Source of the DNA: Actinomycetota bacterium
GTDB lineage: Bacteria; Actinomycetota; Actinomycetes; Actinomycetales; Dermatophilaceae
Assembly (NCBI GenBank): GCA_020161815.1
Contig: JAIUOP010000001.1
Span: 186,001 to 250,000, forward strand
Direction: 5' to 3'
Length of the DNA stretch: 64,000 bases
Shown: positions 36,379 through 45,306 of the stretch, one piece after another
How positions within the stretch are numbered: the first letter of the stretch is position 1
Layout: each line of letters opens with the position of its first letter
Made by a program: the position numbers and the translations under genes
The notes under the pieces: generated by a model
Database searches by the model: none
Told to the model about the DNA's origin: nothing
The model's input: only the letters and a program-made list of their open reading frames with translations

Positions 36379-37413
36379 ATGGCGCCGTCCTCCCTCATCT
36401 TCGTGGTGATCGTGGGGGTCTGGGCTGCCTTCTTCGTCCAGTACTGGATCCGTCGGCGTGAGCACATCGCCACGGCGCGCTCGGTGGATGCCTTCACCGA
36501 GACGATGCGTGTGCTCAAGCTGCGAGACCCCGAGCCGCGCGTCGACCTCTCGGCTCCCATGCGTGCCTCGTATGCCGTGAGCCCCCTCCGCTCGGCCCGC
36601 CCCCAGGTGACCGTCAAGCGCGCCCACTCCCTCCTCGCCGACGCGGGCGGTCGCGGTGAGGGCGCCGTCGCTGAGTCGCCATCGGTCGGTGGTGGCGGAC
36701 CCGCCCTCGGGCGTCCGGGGCGCGGACCGGTCCTGGCGGTGACGCGAGCAACCAAGGGCCTGACCCTGCTGCTCGGCCTCGTCGGGACGTTGGTCTATGC
36801 CCTGCTCTCCCTCACCGGCGTCCTCGTCGCCTGGGCACCCGTGGTGCCACTGCTCGTCGCCGCGTCCGGCCTGGCCTGGCTGCGGGCCGACGTGCGTGCG
36901 GCCCTGGCTCAGCGGGCCCCGGTGCGGAATGCGTCGGTCAGCGGAGCCTCGGTGAAGGGTGCCTCGGTCCGGGGAGCGTCGGTCAAGGGTGCCTCGGTTC
37001 GCGAAGCGTCGGGGCGCCGTCCCGGCCCTCGCGCTGACGTCGCGCCGGCGCGGACGTCGGTCGACGCAGGTGCTCAAGCGACGGCACCGGCCGAGCGGGC
37101 ACCACTCACCGAGGTCTATGACATCGCTGCGGCCACGGCCACCTCGGCTCCCACCGCGGCTCCCACCGCGGCGACGCCCCCGGCGTCGGCCCGCCCCACG
37201 CCGGCGGCCGCCCGACGCGCCCTCCTCGACGAGGACGACATGCCGCTGACCTGGGACCCGGTGCCCGTGCCGCGCCCGACCTACACGATGAAGGCGGCGG
37301 CTGTCCGCGTGCCGGCTCTTGCCGAGACCCCGGCCCCTCGGCCGGTCCTGGGTGAAGTCGACGACGACGTGCCCGAGTTCTTCCCGCTGCCGCGACGCGC
37401 CGTCGGCGGCTGA
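36379..37413 (+). CDS. divisome-associated membrane protein SepX/GlpR
   Basis: A 344-aa protein of the SepX/GlpR family, an actinobacterial division protein that works with FtsZ-membrane tethers. The N-terminal helix and motif SSLIFVVIVGVWAAFFVQYWIRRRE are diagnostic; a central pair of hydrophobic segments (LTLLLGLVGTLVYALLSLTGVLVAW and the next) follows around residues 130-170. The rest is a disordered Ala/Pro-rich cytosolic tail ending DDDVPEFFPLPRRAVGG. A run of five-residue repeats (ASVKG-like) lies at residues ~185-209. Confidence 0.85.
   Translation: MAPSSLIFVVIVGVWAAFFVQYWIRRREHIATARSVDAFTETMRVLKLRDPEPRVDLSAPMRASYAVSPLRSARPQVTVKRAHSLLADAGGRGEGAVAESPSVGGGGPALGRPGRGPVLAVTRATKGLTLLLGLVGTLVYALLSLTGVLVAWAPVVPLLVAASGLAWLRADVRAALAQRAPVRNASVSGASVKGASVRGASVKGASVREASGRRPGPRADVAPARTSVDAGAQATAPAERAPLTEVYDIAAATATSAPTAAPTAATPPASARPTPAAARRALLDEDDMPLTWDPVPVPRPTYTMKAAAVRVPALAETPAPRPVLGEVDDDVPEFFPLPRRAVGG
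36931..37005 (+). repeat. 15-bp coding minisatellite in sepX/glpR
   Basis: Five in-frame copies of GCSTCGGTSMRSGGW-like 15-mers encode the repeats ASVSG, ASVKG, ASVRG, ASVKG, ASVRE, with a partial sixth. They lie in the disordered tail after the membrane segments; copy number can be expected to vary between strains. Confidence 0.85.
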
Positions 37414-37442
37414 TCGCCCGGTCGGCCGCTGACCCTGTCTAT

Positions 37443-37470
37443 CGGCCCTCGGCCCTCGGCCCTCGGCCCT
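37443..37470. repeat. 7-bp tandem repeat
   Basis: Four copies of CGGCCCT lie between the convergent sepX/glpR and AI-2E genes. No function is seen. Confidence 0.85.
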
Positions 37471-37502
37471 CGCGGCCAAGGTCGGGCTCTAGGCGCAGGT
37501 CT

Positions 37503-38741
37503 TCAGTCGCTGAGCTTCTCCTCGGCGACGCTGACTCGCGCGCGCTCTTCGGCACTGAGCAGTTCCGCCGACGACACGTCCGGCTTCTCGTCGAGGAGGT
37601 GGTGGCCCACGGCGTTGAGCACGGCCACGAGCGGCACCGCGACGAGGGCTCCCACGATGCCGCCGAGCACCACGCCGCCTGCAATGGCCAGGATCACCGA
37701 GAGGGGGTGCACCTTGACGGCGCGACCCAGCAGGAGGGGCTGCAGGAGGTGGGACTCGATCTGCTGCACGGCGATGACGCCGGCGAGCATGATCAGCGCC
37801 TTGACCGGCCCCAGAGCGACGAGGGCGAGCAGGACGGGCACAGCGCCGGAGATGAAGGCGCCGACGACGGGGATGAAGGCACCGAAGAACACCAGGATCG
37901 CGATCCCCGACACGAAGGGCACCCCGAGGATGGCCGCGACCAGGCTGATGCCTGCGGCGTCGACGGCGGCCACGATGATCGTCGCGCGCGTGAAGGCCGA
38001 GAGCTGGCCCCAGGCGATCACCCCGGAGGAGGCGACGCGCTCGCGCGCAGCCCGCGGGAAGAGCCGGACCACCCAGGACCAGATGGCCTGCCCGTCGTGC
38101 AGGAAGAAGAAGAGGGTGAACATCGCGATGAAGAAGCCGGCGATGACGTGGGTGGCGGTGAGCCCTGCCTGTGCAGCCGTCTGGCCAAGGGCGTCGCCCT
38201 GGCTGACCTGGTCGCGCGCCTGCTGGATCCAGGTGTCGAGCTGGGTGTCCGAGATGTGCAGGGTCGTCCGGACCCAGCCACGGACCTGGTCGTAGCCCTC
38301 ACCCACCTGGGTCCGCAGGTCTGCGAACTGGCTGGTGAACTGCGTGCCCACCAGGGTGAGCAGACCCACGAGCACGGCGAGGGTGCCCAGGACGGTGATG
38401 CCCGCGGCGGCGCCGCTGGGCAGCCAGCGCCGCAGCACGTGGTGGATCGGGGCCAGCAGGGCCGAGAGCAGCAGGGCCACGATGACCGGGATGACGATCT
38501 CCGAGAGGAGGGTCATCAGGTGGAGCACCCCGAGGACGGCGGCGGCGATGATCAGTCCCCGCCACGCCCACTCGCTCGCCGTGCGCACGCCCAGTGGAAC
38601 CGACCACTTCGCAGTGTCCTCCTGGCCGGCCACGACGAGCGTCAGCGGATCCTCTCGAGGCACAGGCGTAGTGGCCGCGAGAGGCAGGTCCGCCGGATCG
38701 GGTCCGTGGCCACCCGGTGCGCCGGGGGGAGGGGGCGTCAT
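37503..38741 (-). CDS. AI-2E family transporter
   Basis: A 412-aa membrane protein of the AI-2E/YdiK/TqsA family. A proline-rich cytosolic head (residues 1-55) precedes about eight hydrophobic segments, with the long amphipathic stretch TSQFADLRTQVGEGYDQVRGWV in the middle and the conserved C-terminal GRAVKVHPLSVILAIAGGVVLGGIVGALVAVP. Members export small solutes or, for some, Na+/H+; the autoinducer name is historical. ATG 38741. Confidence 0.88.
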   Translation of the reverse strand: MTPPPPGAPGGHGPDPADLPLAATTPVPREDPLTLVVAGQEDTAKWSVPLGVRTASEWAWRGLIIAAAVLGVLHLMTLLSEIVIPVIVALLLSALLAPIHHVLRRWLPSGAAAGITVLGTLAVLVGLLTLVGTQFTSQFADLRTQVGEGYDQVRGWVRTTLHISDTQLDTWIQQARDQVSQGDALGQTAAQAGLTATHVIAGFFIAMFTLFFFLHDGQAIWSWVVRLFPRAARERVASSGVIAWGQLSAFTRATIIVAAVDAAGISLVAAILGVPFVSGIAILVFFGAFIPVVGAFISGAVPVLLALVALGPVKALIMLAGVIAVQQIESHLLQPLLLGRAVKVHPLSVILAIAGGVVLGGIVGALVAVPLVAVLNAVGHHLLDEKPDVSSAELLSAEERARVSVAEEKLSD

Positions 38742-38871
38742 GGAGGCCAGCCTAGATGTGGCGGCCGCGCCACGACGGTCCCGCGCTCGGCCGATGGGCG
38801 GCGTCGGAAGCGCTGTGGAAGCCAGCGGATTCGGCCCTCGCGGAGGCCGGTGTTATGGTTTCTCTCGCTTT

Positions 38872-38947
38872 GGGGCTGTGGCGCAGTTGGTAGCGCGTCT
38901 CGTTCGCAATGAGAAGGCCAGGGGTTCGAATCCCCTCAGCTCCACCA
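38872..38947 (+). tRNA. tRNA-Ala (anticodon CGC)
   Basis: A 76-nt cloverleaf: acceptor GGGGCTG/CAGCTCC including the G3-U70 pair that marks alanine tRNA, D-stem GCGC/GCGC, anticodon loop TTCGCAA (anticodon CGC, codon GCG), T-arm AGGGG-TTCGAAT-CCCCT, discriminator A and an encoded CCA. Its last 15 bases form the start of the 73-bp repeat unit that follows. Confidence 0.96.
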
Positions 38948-39224
38948 ATCCGACCAAGCCGGCTGACGCCGGCTCTTGTCGTCTCGGTGGGCCTGCGTGG
39001 CCCCACCCTCAGCTCCACCAATCCGACCAAGCCGGCTGACGCCGGCTTTTGTCGTCTCGGTGGGCCTGTGTGGCCCCACCCTCAGCTCCACCAATCCGAC
39101 CAAGCCGGCCGACGCCGGCTTTTGTCGTCTTGGTGGGCCTATGTGGCCCCACCCTCAGCTCCACCAATCCGACCAAGCCGGCTGACGCCGGCTTTTGTCG
39201 TCCCGGTGGGCCTGCGTGGCCCCA
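38933..39224 (+). repeat. four tandem 73-bp units made of a tRNA-Ala tail plus terminator
   Basis: Units begin at 38933, 39006, 39079 and 39152, each opening with CCCTCAGCTCCACCA (the tRNA 3' end). Each unit has two hairpins: AAGCCGGC-TGAC-GCCGGCTTTT, terminator-like, and GGTGGGCC with GGCCCCACC. Units differ by a few bases only (for example the loop CGAC in unit 3). Together with the palindrome after it this fills the 360-bp gap before the broken oxygenase gene; no protein-coding pattern is seen in it. Confidence 0.92.
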
Positions 39225-39243
39225 CCCTCACCGACTGCGGCGC

Positions 39244-39291
39244 CTGGGTGTGTTGTCGGTGGGGTCCTGACCCCACCGACAACACACCCAG
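39244..39291. repeat. intergenic hairpin repeat, family B copy 1
   Basis: Perfect 23-bp arms (39244-39266 and 39269-39291) flank a two-base CT loop. The inner TGGGGTC-CT-GACCCCA and the outer CTGGGTGT/ACACCCAG recur in copy 2 at 51904-51953 while the middle of the stem differs. It lies ~20 bp before the point where oxygenase homology begins. Confidence 0.9.
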
Positions 39292-39307
39292 TGCCCCACC
39301 GTCGGTC

Positions 39308-39955
39308 ACCCGGCGGCATGGCACGGCCGACCAGGTGCGGTGGTTCGAGGCCAAGCCCTGCTACATCTACCACGTCGTCAACGCCTGGGAGGAGGGCGAC
39401 GAGATCGTCATGGATGCCTGCCGGGTCAAGAACCCGCAGCACCAGACCACCTTCGACCACCCGCTGGCGAGCTTCCTCGCCTACATGCGCCTGGATGCCC
39501 AGCTCTATCGCTACCGGTTCAACCTGGTGACCGGGCAGACCACCGAGCATGCCCTCGACGACGCCAACATCGAGTTCCCCAGCGTCGACTCGCGGATCAT
39601 GGGCCGGCACCACCGCTACTCCTACAACATGAGCATGGCCAACGAGCCCTATCTGCTCTTCGACGGCATCGTCCGCTTCGACCAGCAGACCGGCGCCAAA
39701 GAGGAGCACAAGTTCGGCCCGGGCCGCTGGGGCTCGGAGGCACCCTTCGCCGCCCGCGACGGCTCGACCGGCGAGACCGATGGCTACCTCGTCAGCTTCG
39801 TCAACGACGAGGCCGAGGGCCGCGGCGAGATCAATGTCTTCGACGCCTCTGACGTCGCCGCCGGGCCACTCGCCCGCGTCCTGCTGCCGGTGCGGGTGCC
39901 CTCGGGCTTCCACGCCACCTGGGTGCGCGCCGACCAGCTGCAGTCGCGAGCCTGA
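39308..39955 (+). pseudogene. C-terminal remnant of a carotenoid oxygenase gene
   Basis: About 215 codons read as the C-terminal part of a carotenoid/lignostilbene oxygenase: RHGTADQVRWFEAKPC followed by IYHVVNAWEEGDE, later FGPGRWGSEAPF and finally PSGFHATWVRADQL. Full enzymes are ~450-500 aa and bind Fe(II) with four His; only the third (in YHVVNAW) and fourth (in GFHATW) remain, so it cannot be catalytic. Homology starts abruptly at about 39312, just after a large palindrome and the tRNA-tail repeats. The remaining frame is intact; a GTG at 39335 could start a short product. Confidence 0.82.
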
Positions 39956-39972
39956 GCCACCCAGGACCCTGC

Positions 39973-42900
39973 TCAGGTGGCGCCGGACTCGGTCAGGGCC
40001 AGGAAGGCGCCGAGCGCCAGCAGCTCCTTCGGGGTGCGTGGTGCCAGGTCGGTGAGGGCGGGTGATCGCACGATCCACGCGGCGTACTTCCCGCGCGAGA
40101 TGGCGACGTTCAGTCGCTGGCGGTCGAGGACGAAGTCCATGCCCCTGCTCGACTCCGCAGGCGAGGAGGTGGCCATCGAGAGGATGGCGACGGCGGCCTC
40201 CTGCCCCTGGAACCGGTCGACCGTGCCGACCCTCACGTCGTCGAGCCCGGCATCGCGCAGGGCGACCTTGAGCGTGCCGCCCTGGGCGTTGAACGGGGTG
40301 ATGACGATGACGTCACCGGCGGTGAGGAGTCGGGGCCCGACGGGTATGCCGTCCGCCCCTCGTTCCTGGGGGTCGTGCCAGGTGCGGGTCAGCAGGTCGC
40401 GGACGAGGTCGACGACGGCCGTCGCCTCCTCGGGTGACCACCGCGCGTTGTCGGTGTGGTCGACGACCTGGACGTGCAGGCCCGGGTCGACCCCGTCGAG
40501 GGTGCGGGCGCTCGTGACCGACTCCTCGGCCCTGAGCTGGTCGGCGTACGCCAGGCCGGACACCACCTCGGTGAGGCGGGGGTGCATCCGCCAGGTCGTC
40601 TCCAGGAAGTAGCCGAGGTCCTCCGGGAGGATGGCCGCCCCGCCGGCGAGCCAGCCGAGGGCGGACTCGTCGATCGGCTCGGCGTGCGTCCCCTGGGACA
40701 CCTGGGGCAACTGCGCCGGGTCGCCGAGGAGGAGCAGCCGCGCGCCGGCCATCGAGACCGCGAGGGTCTTGGCGAGCGAGAACTGCCCGGCCTCGTCGAC
40801 GACGACCAGGTCGAGGGAGCCCCGGCCCACGCGATGGGTGTTGGTCAGGTCCCACGCGGTGCCGCCCAGGACGAAACCCTCACCAGCCGCTCGGCGCTCG
40901 GCGACGAAGCCCGCGAGGTCGTCGGCCTTCCGCAAGGCTCGCCAGGTGGGGGCCGGCGTGTGCCTGGGCTCCTTGGCCACCTGGCCGCCCGGCACGCCGG
41001 CGGCGACCACGGCGTCGAGGACGTGCTCGACCGCCGCGTGGGACTGGGCCGTGACGCCGACCGCCCAGCCGTCGGCGACGAGGCGCGCGATGACGTGCGC
41101 CCCGACGTAGGTCTTGCCGGTGCCCGGTGGCCCCTGGACGGCGACATAGGAGTCGGACATCGCGCGCAGGGCAGCCGTCACGGCGTCGACGTGGCGGTCC
41201 GGGCCCTCGCCCACCCGCGGCAGGGCGGCATCGGCAACGTCGCGCAGCCGGGGCGGGCGCCGGAGCAGGACGTCGATGCCGGCACGGGCGGCCATGGCCG
41301 GGTGCGCGGCGACCACCTCGTCGGCGAGCTCCTCGAGCGCGGCATCGATCGACCCGCTGCCGGGCGGGCTCCCGGGGACGAAGGCCACCGGGAAGGAGTC
41401 GACGCGCTCGCCGCCGGGTGCGTTCTCGCAGACGGTGAGGCGCTGGTGCTGTCGACCGTTGGGCGCGAGGACGTCGACTGCCTCGACGATCTCCACGGAG
41501 GCCGGGCTGAGCACGTGCGCGGCCCGAGGGTCGTGGTCCTTGGGCACCGGGAAGGCTGCGGGCGCGGCATACAGGGCCTTGATCGCGCCGGTGGTCAGGG
41601 GAGCCCCACCCACCGGGTCGACCTCGACGGTGAAGGTGCGCCGCGGCGCCCGCTTGCCCGGCGGGACCTGCCAGGGCTCGGTGACCTCGGGCTCGCCGAC
41701 GACGGTCGCGACACCGGTCTCGCGCATCCACTGGTCCGGGGGCTGGAGGACCCGGTCGTAGTGCTTCCACCAGAACGGCTTGACCTCGCGCGCGTGGTAG
41801 AGCACCGACGCGGCGACCATCGCCACCGCCTGGTGCTCCTCGGTGCGCTCGGCGGCAGGCACGTCCTCGACGAGGGCGCGCACGCGCGCCTCGACCTCGA
41901 GCTGCGCGAGCCGTCGGTCATTGGGCACCCGCTCCGGCCGGGCTTCGGCCGCCGCGCCGACGGCCTCGACACCACCGGCCTGCGCCACGAGCCAGTCGCG
42001 CAGCCGCCACGTGGAGATGCAGTCCTCCTCGTTGTAGGCGGCGATGCCGGCGAGGATCTGCGCGGCCGCGTCGACGCGGTCGGCGTCACGGGCGGCCCGG
42101 AAGCGGTGGTACTCGACGATCGAGTCGTCGCCCTTCTGGACCTCGGCCGTGCGCGCGCCCATGTAGAGCGGCTCGAGCTTCTTGATCGAGTAGGAGCGCT
42201 GGCCCACGCGGATGCCGCCGCGCACCGTGGCGTAGAGGTCGACGAAGACACCATCGCGGAGCAGGTCGTCGATGGCGTCCTCGCAGGTGGAGTGGCGCGC
42301 GGCGAGCCGGGTCAGGGCGGCCACTTCGTAGGGCGCGTAGTGGTAGATGTGCAGGTCGGGCCAGCGCTGTCGACGCGCACGGACGTGGGCGACGAAGTCC
42401 TCGAGCGCCCGCTTCTCGGCGGCCCGGTCGTGCGCCCAGAAGGCGGTGAACCGGGGTGCGGCCGTGGGGTCCTGGTCGAGGTGGTCGACCTCGACGAGGC
42501 CGAAGAGGTACTCCAGCCCCCACACCGACGAGCCGCGCTCGCTCCAGAGCGGGTCCCCCTCGAAGTCGAAGAAGATGTCGCCCGGGCTGGGCCGGGGCAG
42601 GCGGCGCAGCACGTCCGCGTCGATGACCTCGTGCCGGACGCCATCCGACGCAGCCGACCCACCCGAGTCCGCTTGGAGGAGCTGGAGCCGCGCCTGGGCG
42701 CGCAGGCGCTCCAGCCGGACCGCGCTCACGCCGTCGACCGGACCCTCGGAGGCGGCCAGCGCCGCGAGGTCGGGGATCCCGGCGTCCAGCAGCCGACGAC
42801 GGGTGCCCGCGCGCATGCCCGCGACGAGGAGGAGGTCGCCGTGCTCGTGGAGCTGTTCCTCGCACACCTCGCAACGCCCGCACGCGGTGACGCCGTCAGC

Positions 42901-43530
42901 GCCCCATGCAGCCGCCGACTCGGCCGCGAGGTGCCCGTCGACGAGCGATTCGAGGCGCGCCCGGCGCTGGCGGTAGACCGGCAGCACCTCGCGCAGCGGC
43001 AGGTCGACGCGCTCGCCCGACCCCAGCACGAGCCGAGCGAAGGGCGCGACCGGCACCCCGGCATCGGCGAGCAACGCGGCATACGCCCCGACCTGGAGCA
43101 GGGCAGCGACGCTCTCGGTGCGGGCGAGCTTGGTGTCGCTGACCAGCCAGCCGGCCTCGGTGCGCTCGAGGAAGTCGGCGAACCCACCGAATCTCCCGTC
43201 GAACAAGGTGGCCTGGGCCAGGACCTCGGCGTCGCCGGCGATGGCGGCCAGGGTGTCGGCCATGCCGGCGGCATACGCCTCCCGCGTGCTCCTGGGGCGG
43301 GCCATCGTGCGCACGCCCCCGGGGTGCGCGGCCGAGAGCCGCCGCAGCTCCGCCTGCTCGTGGACCGCGCCGAGCTCGGCCACCCGCTCGAGCATCGGGT
43401 CCGGCACGACCCGGCGGCGCGGGAGCTGGCCCAGCGTCTCGTCGAGCCCGCGGAGCACCGCGAACTCGCACGCGCTGGCCAGGCGCAGGTCGCTGGGGCT
43501 GAGGACCGGCCGCCCCTCCGAGATGAACAC
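39973..43530 (-). CDS. TM0106-family RecB-like nuclease fused to SF1 helicase
   Basis: A 1185-aa protein in three parts. The N-terminal RecB/Cas4-like nuclease has FADFLERTEAGWLVSDTKLA for the metal site and four Cys (one in SACEFAV, three in TACGRCEVCEEQ), consistent with a 4Fe-4S cluster. Next is an RNase H-like exonuclease domain (DIFFDFEGDP, HIYHYAPYEVAAL, YNEEDCISTWRL). The C-terminal third is an SF1 helicase with Walker A QGPPGTGKTYVGAH and DLVVVDEAGQFS, LLLGDPAQLPQV, TVDRFQGQEA and LNVAISRGK. It probably processes DNA ends. GTG 43530 matches the family N-terminus (FISEGRPVLSPSDL). Confidence 0.9.
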   Translation of the reverse strand: MFISEGRPVLSPSDLRLASACEFAVLRGLDETLGQLPRRRVVPDPMLERVAELGAVHEQAELRRLSAAHPGGVRTMARPRSTREAYAAGMADTLAAIAGDAEVLAQATLFDGRFGGFADFLERTEAGWLVSDTKLARTESVAALLQVGAYAALLADAGVPVAPFARLVLGSGERVDLPLREVLPVYRQRRARLESLVDGHLAAESAAAWGADGVTACGRCEVCEEQLHEHGDLLLVAGMRAGTRRRLLDAGIPDLAALAASEGPVDGVSAVRLERLRAQARLQLLQADSGGSAASDGVRHEVIDADVLRRLPRPSPGDIFFDFEGDPLWSERGSSVWGLEYLFGLVEVDHLDQDPTAAPRFTAFWAHDRAAEKRALEDFVAHVRARRQRWPDLHIYHYAPYEVAALTRLAARHSTCEDAIDDLLRDGVFVDLYATVRGGIRVGQRSYSIKKLEPLYMGARTAEVQKGDDSIVEYHRFRAARDADRVDAAAQILAGIAAYNEEDCISTWRLRDWLVAQAGGVEAVGAAAEARPERVPNDRRLAQLEVEARVRALVEDVPAAERTEEHQAVAMVAASVLYHAREVKPFWWKHYDRVLQPPDQWMRETGVATVVGEPEVTEPWQVPPGKRAPRRTFTVEVDPVGGAPLTTGAIKALYAAPAAFPVPKDHDPRAAHVLSPASVEIVEAVDVLAPNGRQHQRLTVCENAPGGERVDSFPVAFVPGSPPGSGSIDAALEELADEVVAAHPAMAARAGIDVLLRRPPRLRDVADAALPRVGEGPDRHVDAVTAALRAMSDSYVAVQGPPGTGKTYVGAHVIARLVADGWAVGVTAQSHAAVEHVLDAVVAAGVPGGQVAKEPRHTPAPTWRALRKADDLAGFVAERRAAGEGFVLGGTAWDLTNTHRVGRGSLDLVVVDEAGQFSLAKTLAVSMAGARLLLLGDPAQLPQVSQGTHAEPIDESALGWLAGGAAILPEDLGYFLETTWRMHPRLTEVVSGLAYADQLRAEESVTSARTLDGVDPGLHVQVVDHTDNARWSPEEATAVVDLVRDLLTRTWHDPQERGADGIPVGPRLLTAGDVIVITPFNAQGGTLKVALRDAGLDDVRVGTVDRFQGQEAAVAILSMATSSPAESSRGMDFVLDRQRLNVAISRGKYAAWIVRSPALTDLAPRTPKELLALGAFLALTESGAT

Positions 43531-43628
43531 GACGCCACCGTATGCCGTGGGGCTGACACCGCGCGGACCCTCACCGATTCGAGGTGACAACGCGGGGATC
43601 TCGAGGCGTGTTCACCTCGACTCGGGCC

Positions 43629-45218
43629 TCAGACCCAGCTGGGGAACCACATCCGGGCGTACCAGCTGTCGTAGGGGATGACCTCGGCGGTGTGGATCGG
43701 GTAGAAGAAGGCGAAGAGCAGCAGGCCCAGCACCAAGTAGGCCGCCACCCCCCAGATCCGCCAGCGGCGCTCGCGCTCGGGGCAGGTGCGCTCCAGCGCC
43801 GGCTGCAGGATCAGCCCGAGGCAGAACACGATGGCGAGGGCGACATAGGGCTCGAAGGCGAGCTCGTAGAACGCGAAGATCGTCCGCTTCTGCCAGTAGA
43901 ACCACGGCCCGTAGCCGGCGATCACGCCGGCCATGATGGCCCCGGCCCGCCAGTCGCGCCGGGCGAGCCACCACCAGGCCACGACGAAGAGGGCGAACAC
44001 CCCGGCCCACCAGAACGAGATGGTCCCGATCGTGTGCACCGCCTGGGAGCACTGGTCGACGGTGCAGCCCTGCTGACCCTTGGTCGGCCCCTCGTAGTAG
44101 AAGGACGTCGGCCGCGCCTGGACCATCCAGCCCCACGGGTTGGACTGGTAGCTGTGCGGGGTCGTCAGGGTGGTGTTGAACGCCCACATGTCCTGGTGGT
44201 ACTTCACGAACGACCGTGCCCACTCGGGCAGCCAGTGCACGCCCTGACCGGGATGGTCGCGCGCCCAGTTCCTCAGGTAGCCGTGCTCGGACCGGAACCA
44301 GCCGAGCCAGGTGAGGGGGTAGACGGCCGCGGTGACGAGCACGAGCTGCACCACGGCATACGGACCGTCGATGAGCACCGCGGCCCGGCCCCAGCCGCGC
44401 ACCCCCGCGGCTCGGCGCGCCCCCAGGTCCCACCACACCGTCATCAGCCCGAAGGCGGCGACGAAGAGCAGGCCCGACCACTTCGTGGAGGTGGCGAAGG
44501 CGAGCATGAGCCCGGCCAGCCAACGCCACGGTCGCCAGCCCAGCCACGGACCCCACTGGGGCCAAGTGCCGTGGGGGAGGGCGCCGACGCGGCGGGCGAG
44601 GATCTCCCGGGAGCGGTCGCGGTCGACGAGGAGCGCGCCGAAGCCGGCGAGGGCGAAGAACATGACGACCATGTCGAGCAGGGCGGTGCGCGACATCGTG
44701 AAGTGCAGGCCCTCGAAGGCGAGGAGCAGGGAGGCGATCGCCGCCAACGGCACCGACCCGAACAGGCGCAGCGCGATCCGCCCGATCAGGACGATCGAGA
44801 CCGTGCCGAGGACGGCGACCGAGAAGCGCCACCCGAAGGGGTTGTCCGCACCGAAGGCCCACTCGCCCAGCCCGATGACCCACTTGCCGATCGGCGGGTG
44901 GACGACGATGTTGCCGAGCTGCGGGTTGTGGATGTCGGTGGTCCCGGCGTTCCAGAGCTCGTCCGGCTTGGCGATGCCCGCCTTGACCTGCATCTCGGTG
45001 CCGAAGCGGATGAGGGACCAGCCCTCCTTGACGTAGTACGTCTCGTCGAAGGCGAGCTTGGGGGGCCGGTCCAGGTGCCAGAAGCGGAGGAGGCCCCCAA
45101 GTGCCGCGATGAGGAGCGGCCCCAGCCACCCCCAGCGGACCCCGGCCGGGGTGAGGACGGGCCGGTCGCCGAGCAGGCGGCGGCGCAGCTGTTCCTCCCT
45201 GGCGGTCACGTGCGCCAT
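43629..45218 (-). CDS. dolichyl-phosphate-mannose-protein mannosyltransferase
   Basis: A 529-aa GT39 enzyme that transfers mannose from polyprenyl-phosphate-mannose to Ser/Thr of exported proteins. The catalytic FDETYYVKEGWSLI with its DE pair lies in the first outer loop near residues 50-65, followed by VVHPPIGKWVIGLGEWAFG; about ten membrane segments follow, ending with the family's C-terminal SWYARMWFPSWV. ATG 45218, with GTG 45209 as an alternative. Divergence from rsmI is conserved in actinobacteria. Confidence 0.92.
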   Translation of the reverse strand: MAHVTAREEQLRRRLLGDRPVLTPAGVRWGWLGPLLIAALGGLLRFWHLDRPPKLAFDETYYVKEGWSLIRFGTEMQVKAGIAKPDELWNAGTTDIHNPQLGNIVVHPPIGKWVIGLGEWAFGADNPFGWRFSVAVLGTVSIVLIGRIALRLFGSVPLAAIASLLLAFEGLHFTMSRTALLDMVVMFFALAGFGALLVDRDRSREILARRVGALPHGTWPQWGPWLGWRPWRWLAGLMLAFATSTKWSGLLFVAAFGLMTVWWDLGARRAAGVRGWGRAAVLIDGPYAVVQLVLVTAAVYPLTWLGWFRSEHGYLRNWARDHPGQGVHWLPEWARSFVKYHQDMWAFNTTLTTPHSYQSNPWGWMVQARPTSFYYEGPTKGQQGCTVDQCSQAVHTIGTISFWWAGVFALFVVAWWWLARRDWRAGAIMAGVIAGYGPWFYWQKRTIFAFYELAFEPYVALAIVFCLGLILQPALERTCPERERRWRIWGVAAYLVLGLLLFAFFYPIHTAEVIPYDSWYARMWFPSWV

Positions 45219-45306
45219 CGTAGGTCGGGCACCTGACGTGCCTGTCGTATGCCGTGAGCTCGCCTCCCTGCCCGCCGTGCGTGGCCCGGGTGCGAGGATG
45301 CCGGGC

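Noticed and set aside
38933..39224. The 73-bp periodic array as a CRISPR.
   Set aside because: There are no unique spacers between repeats: the whole 73-bp unit is duplicated and starts within the tRNA gene. No cas genes are nearby.
38909..39300. Frame with repeated SSRWA...APPSAPPIRPSRLTPAF-like segments, looking like a repeat protein fused to the oxygenase.
   Set aside because: It is only the translation of the 73-bp non-coding repeats through the tRNA tail; the same repeats read openly in several frames.
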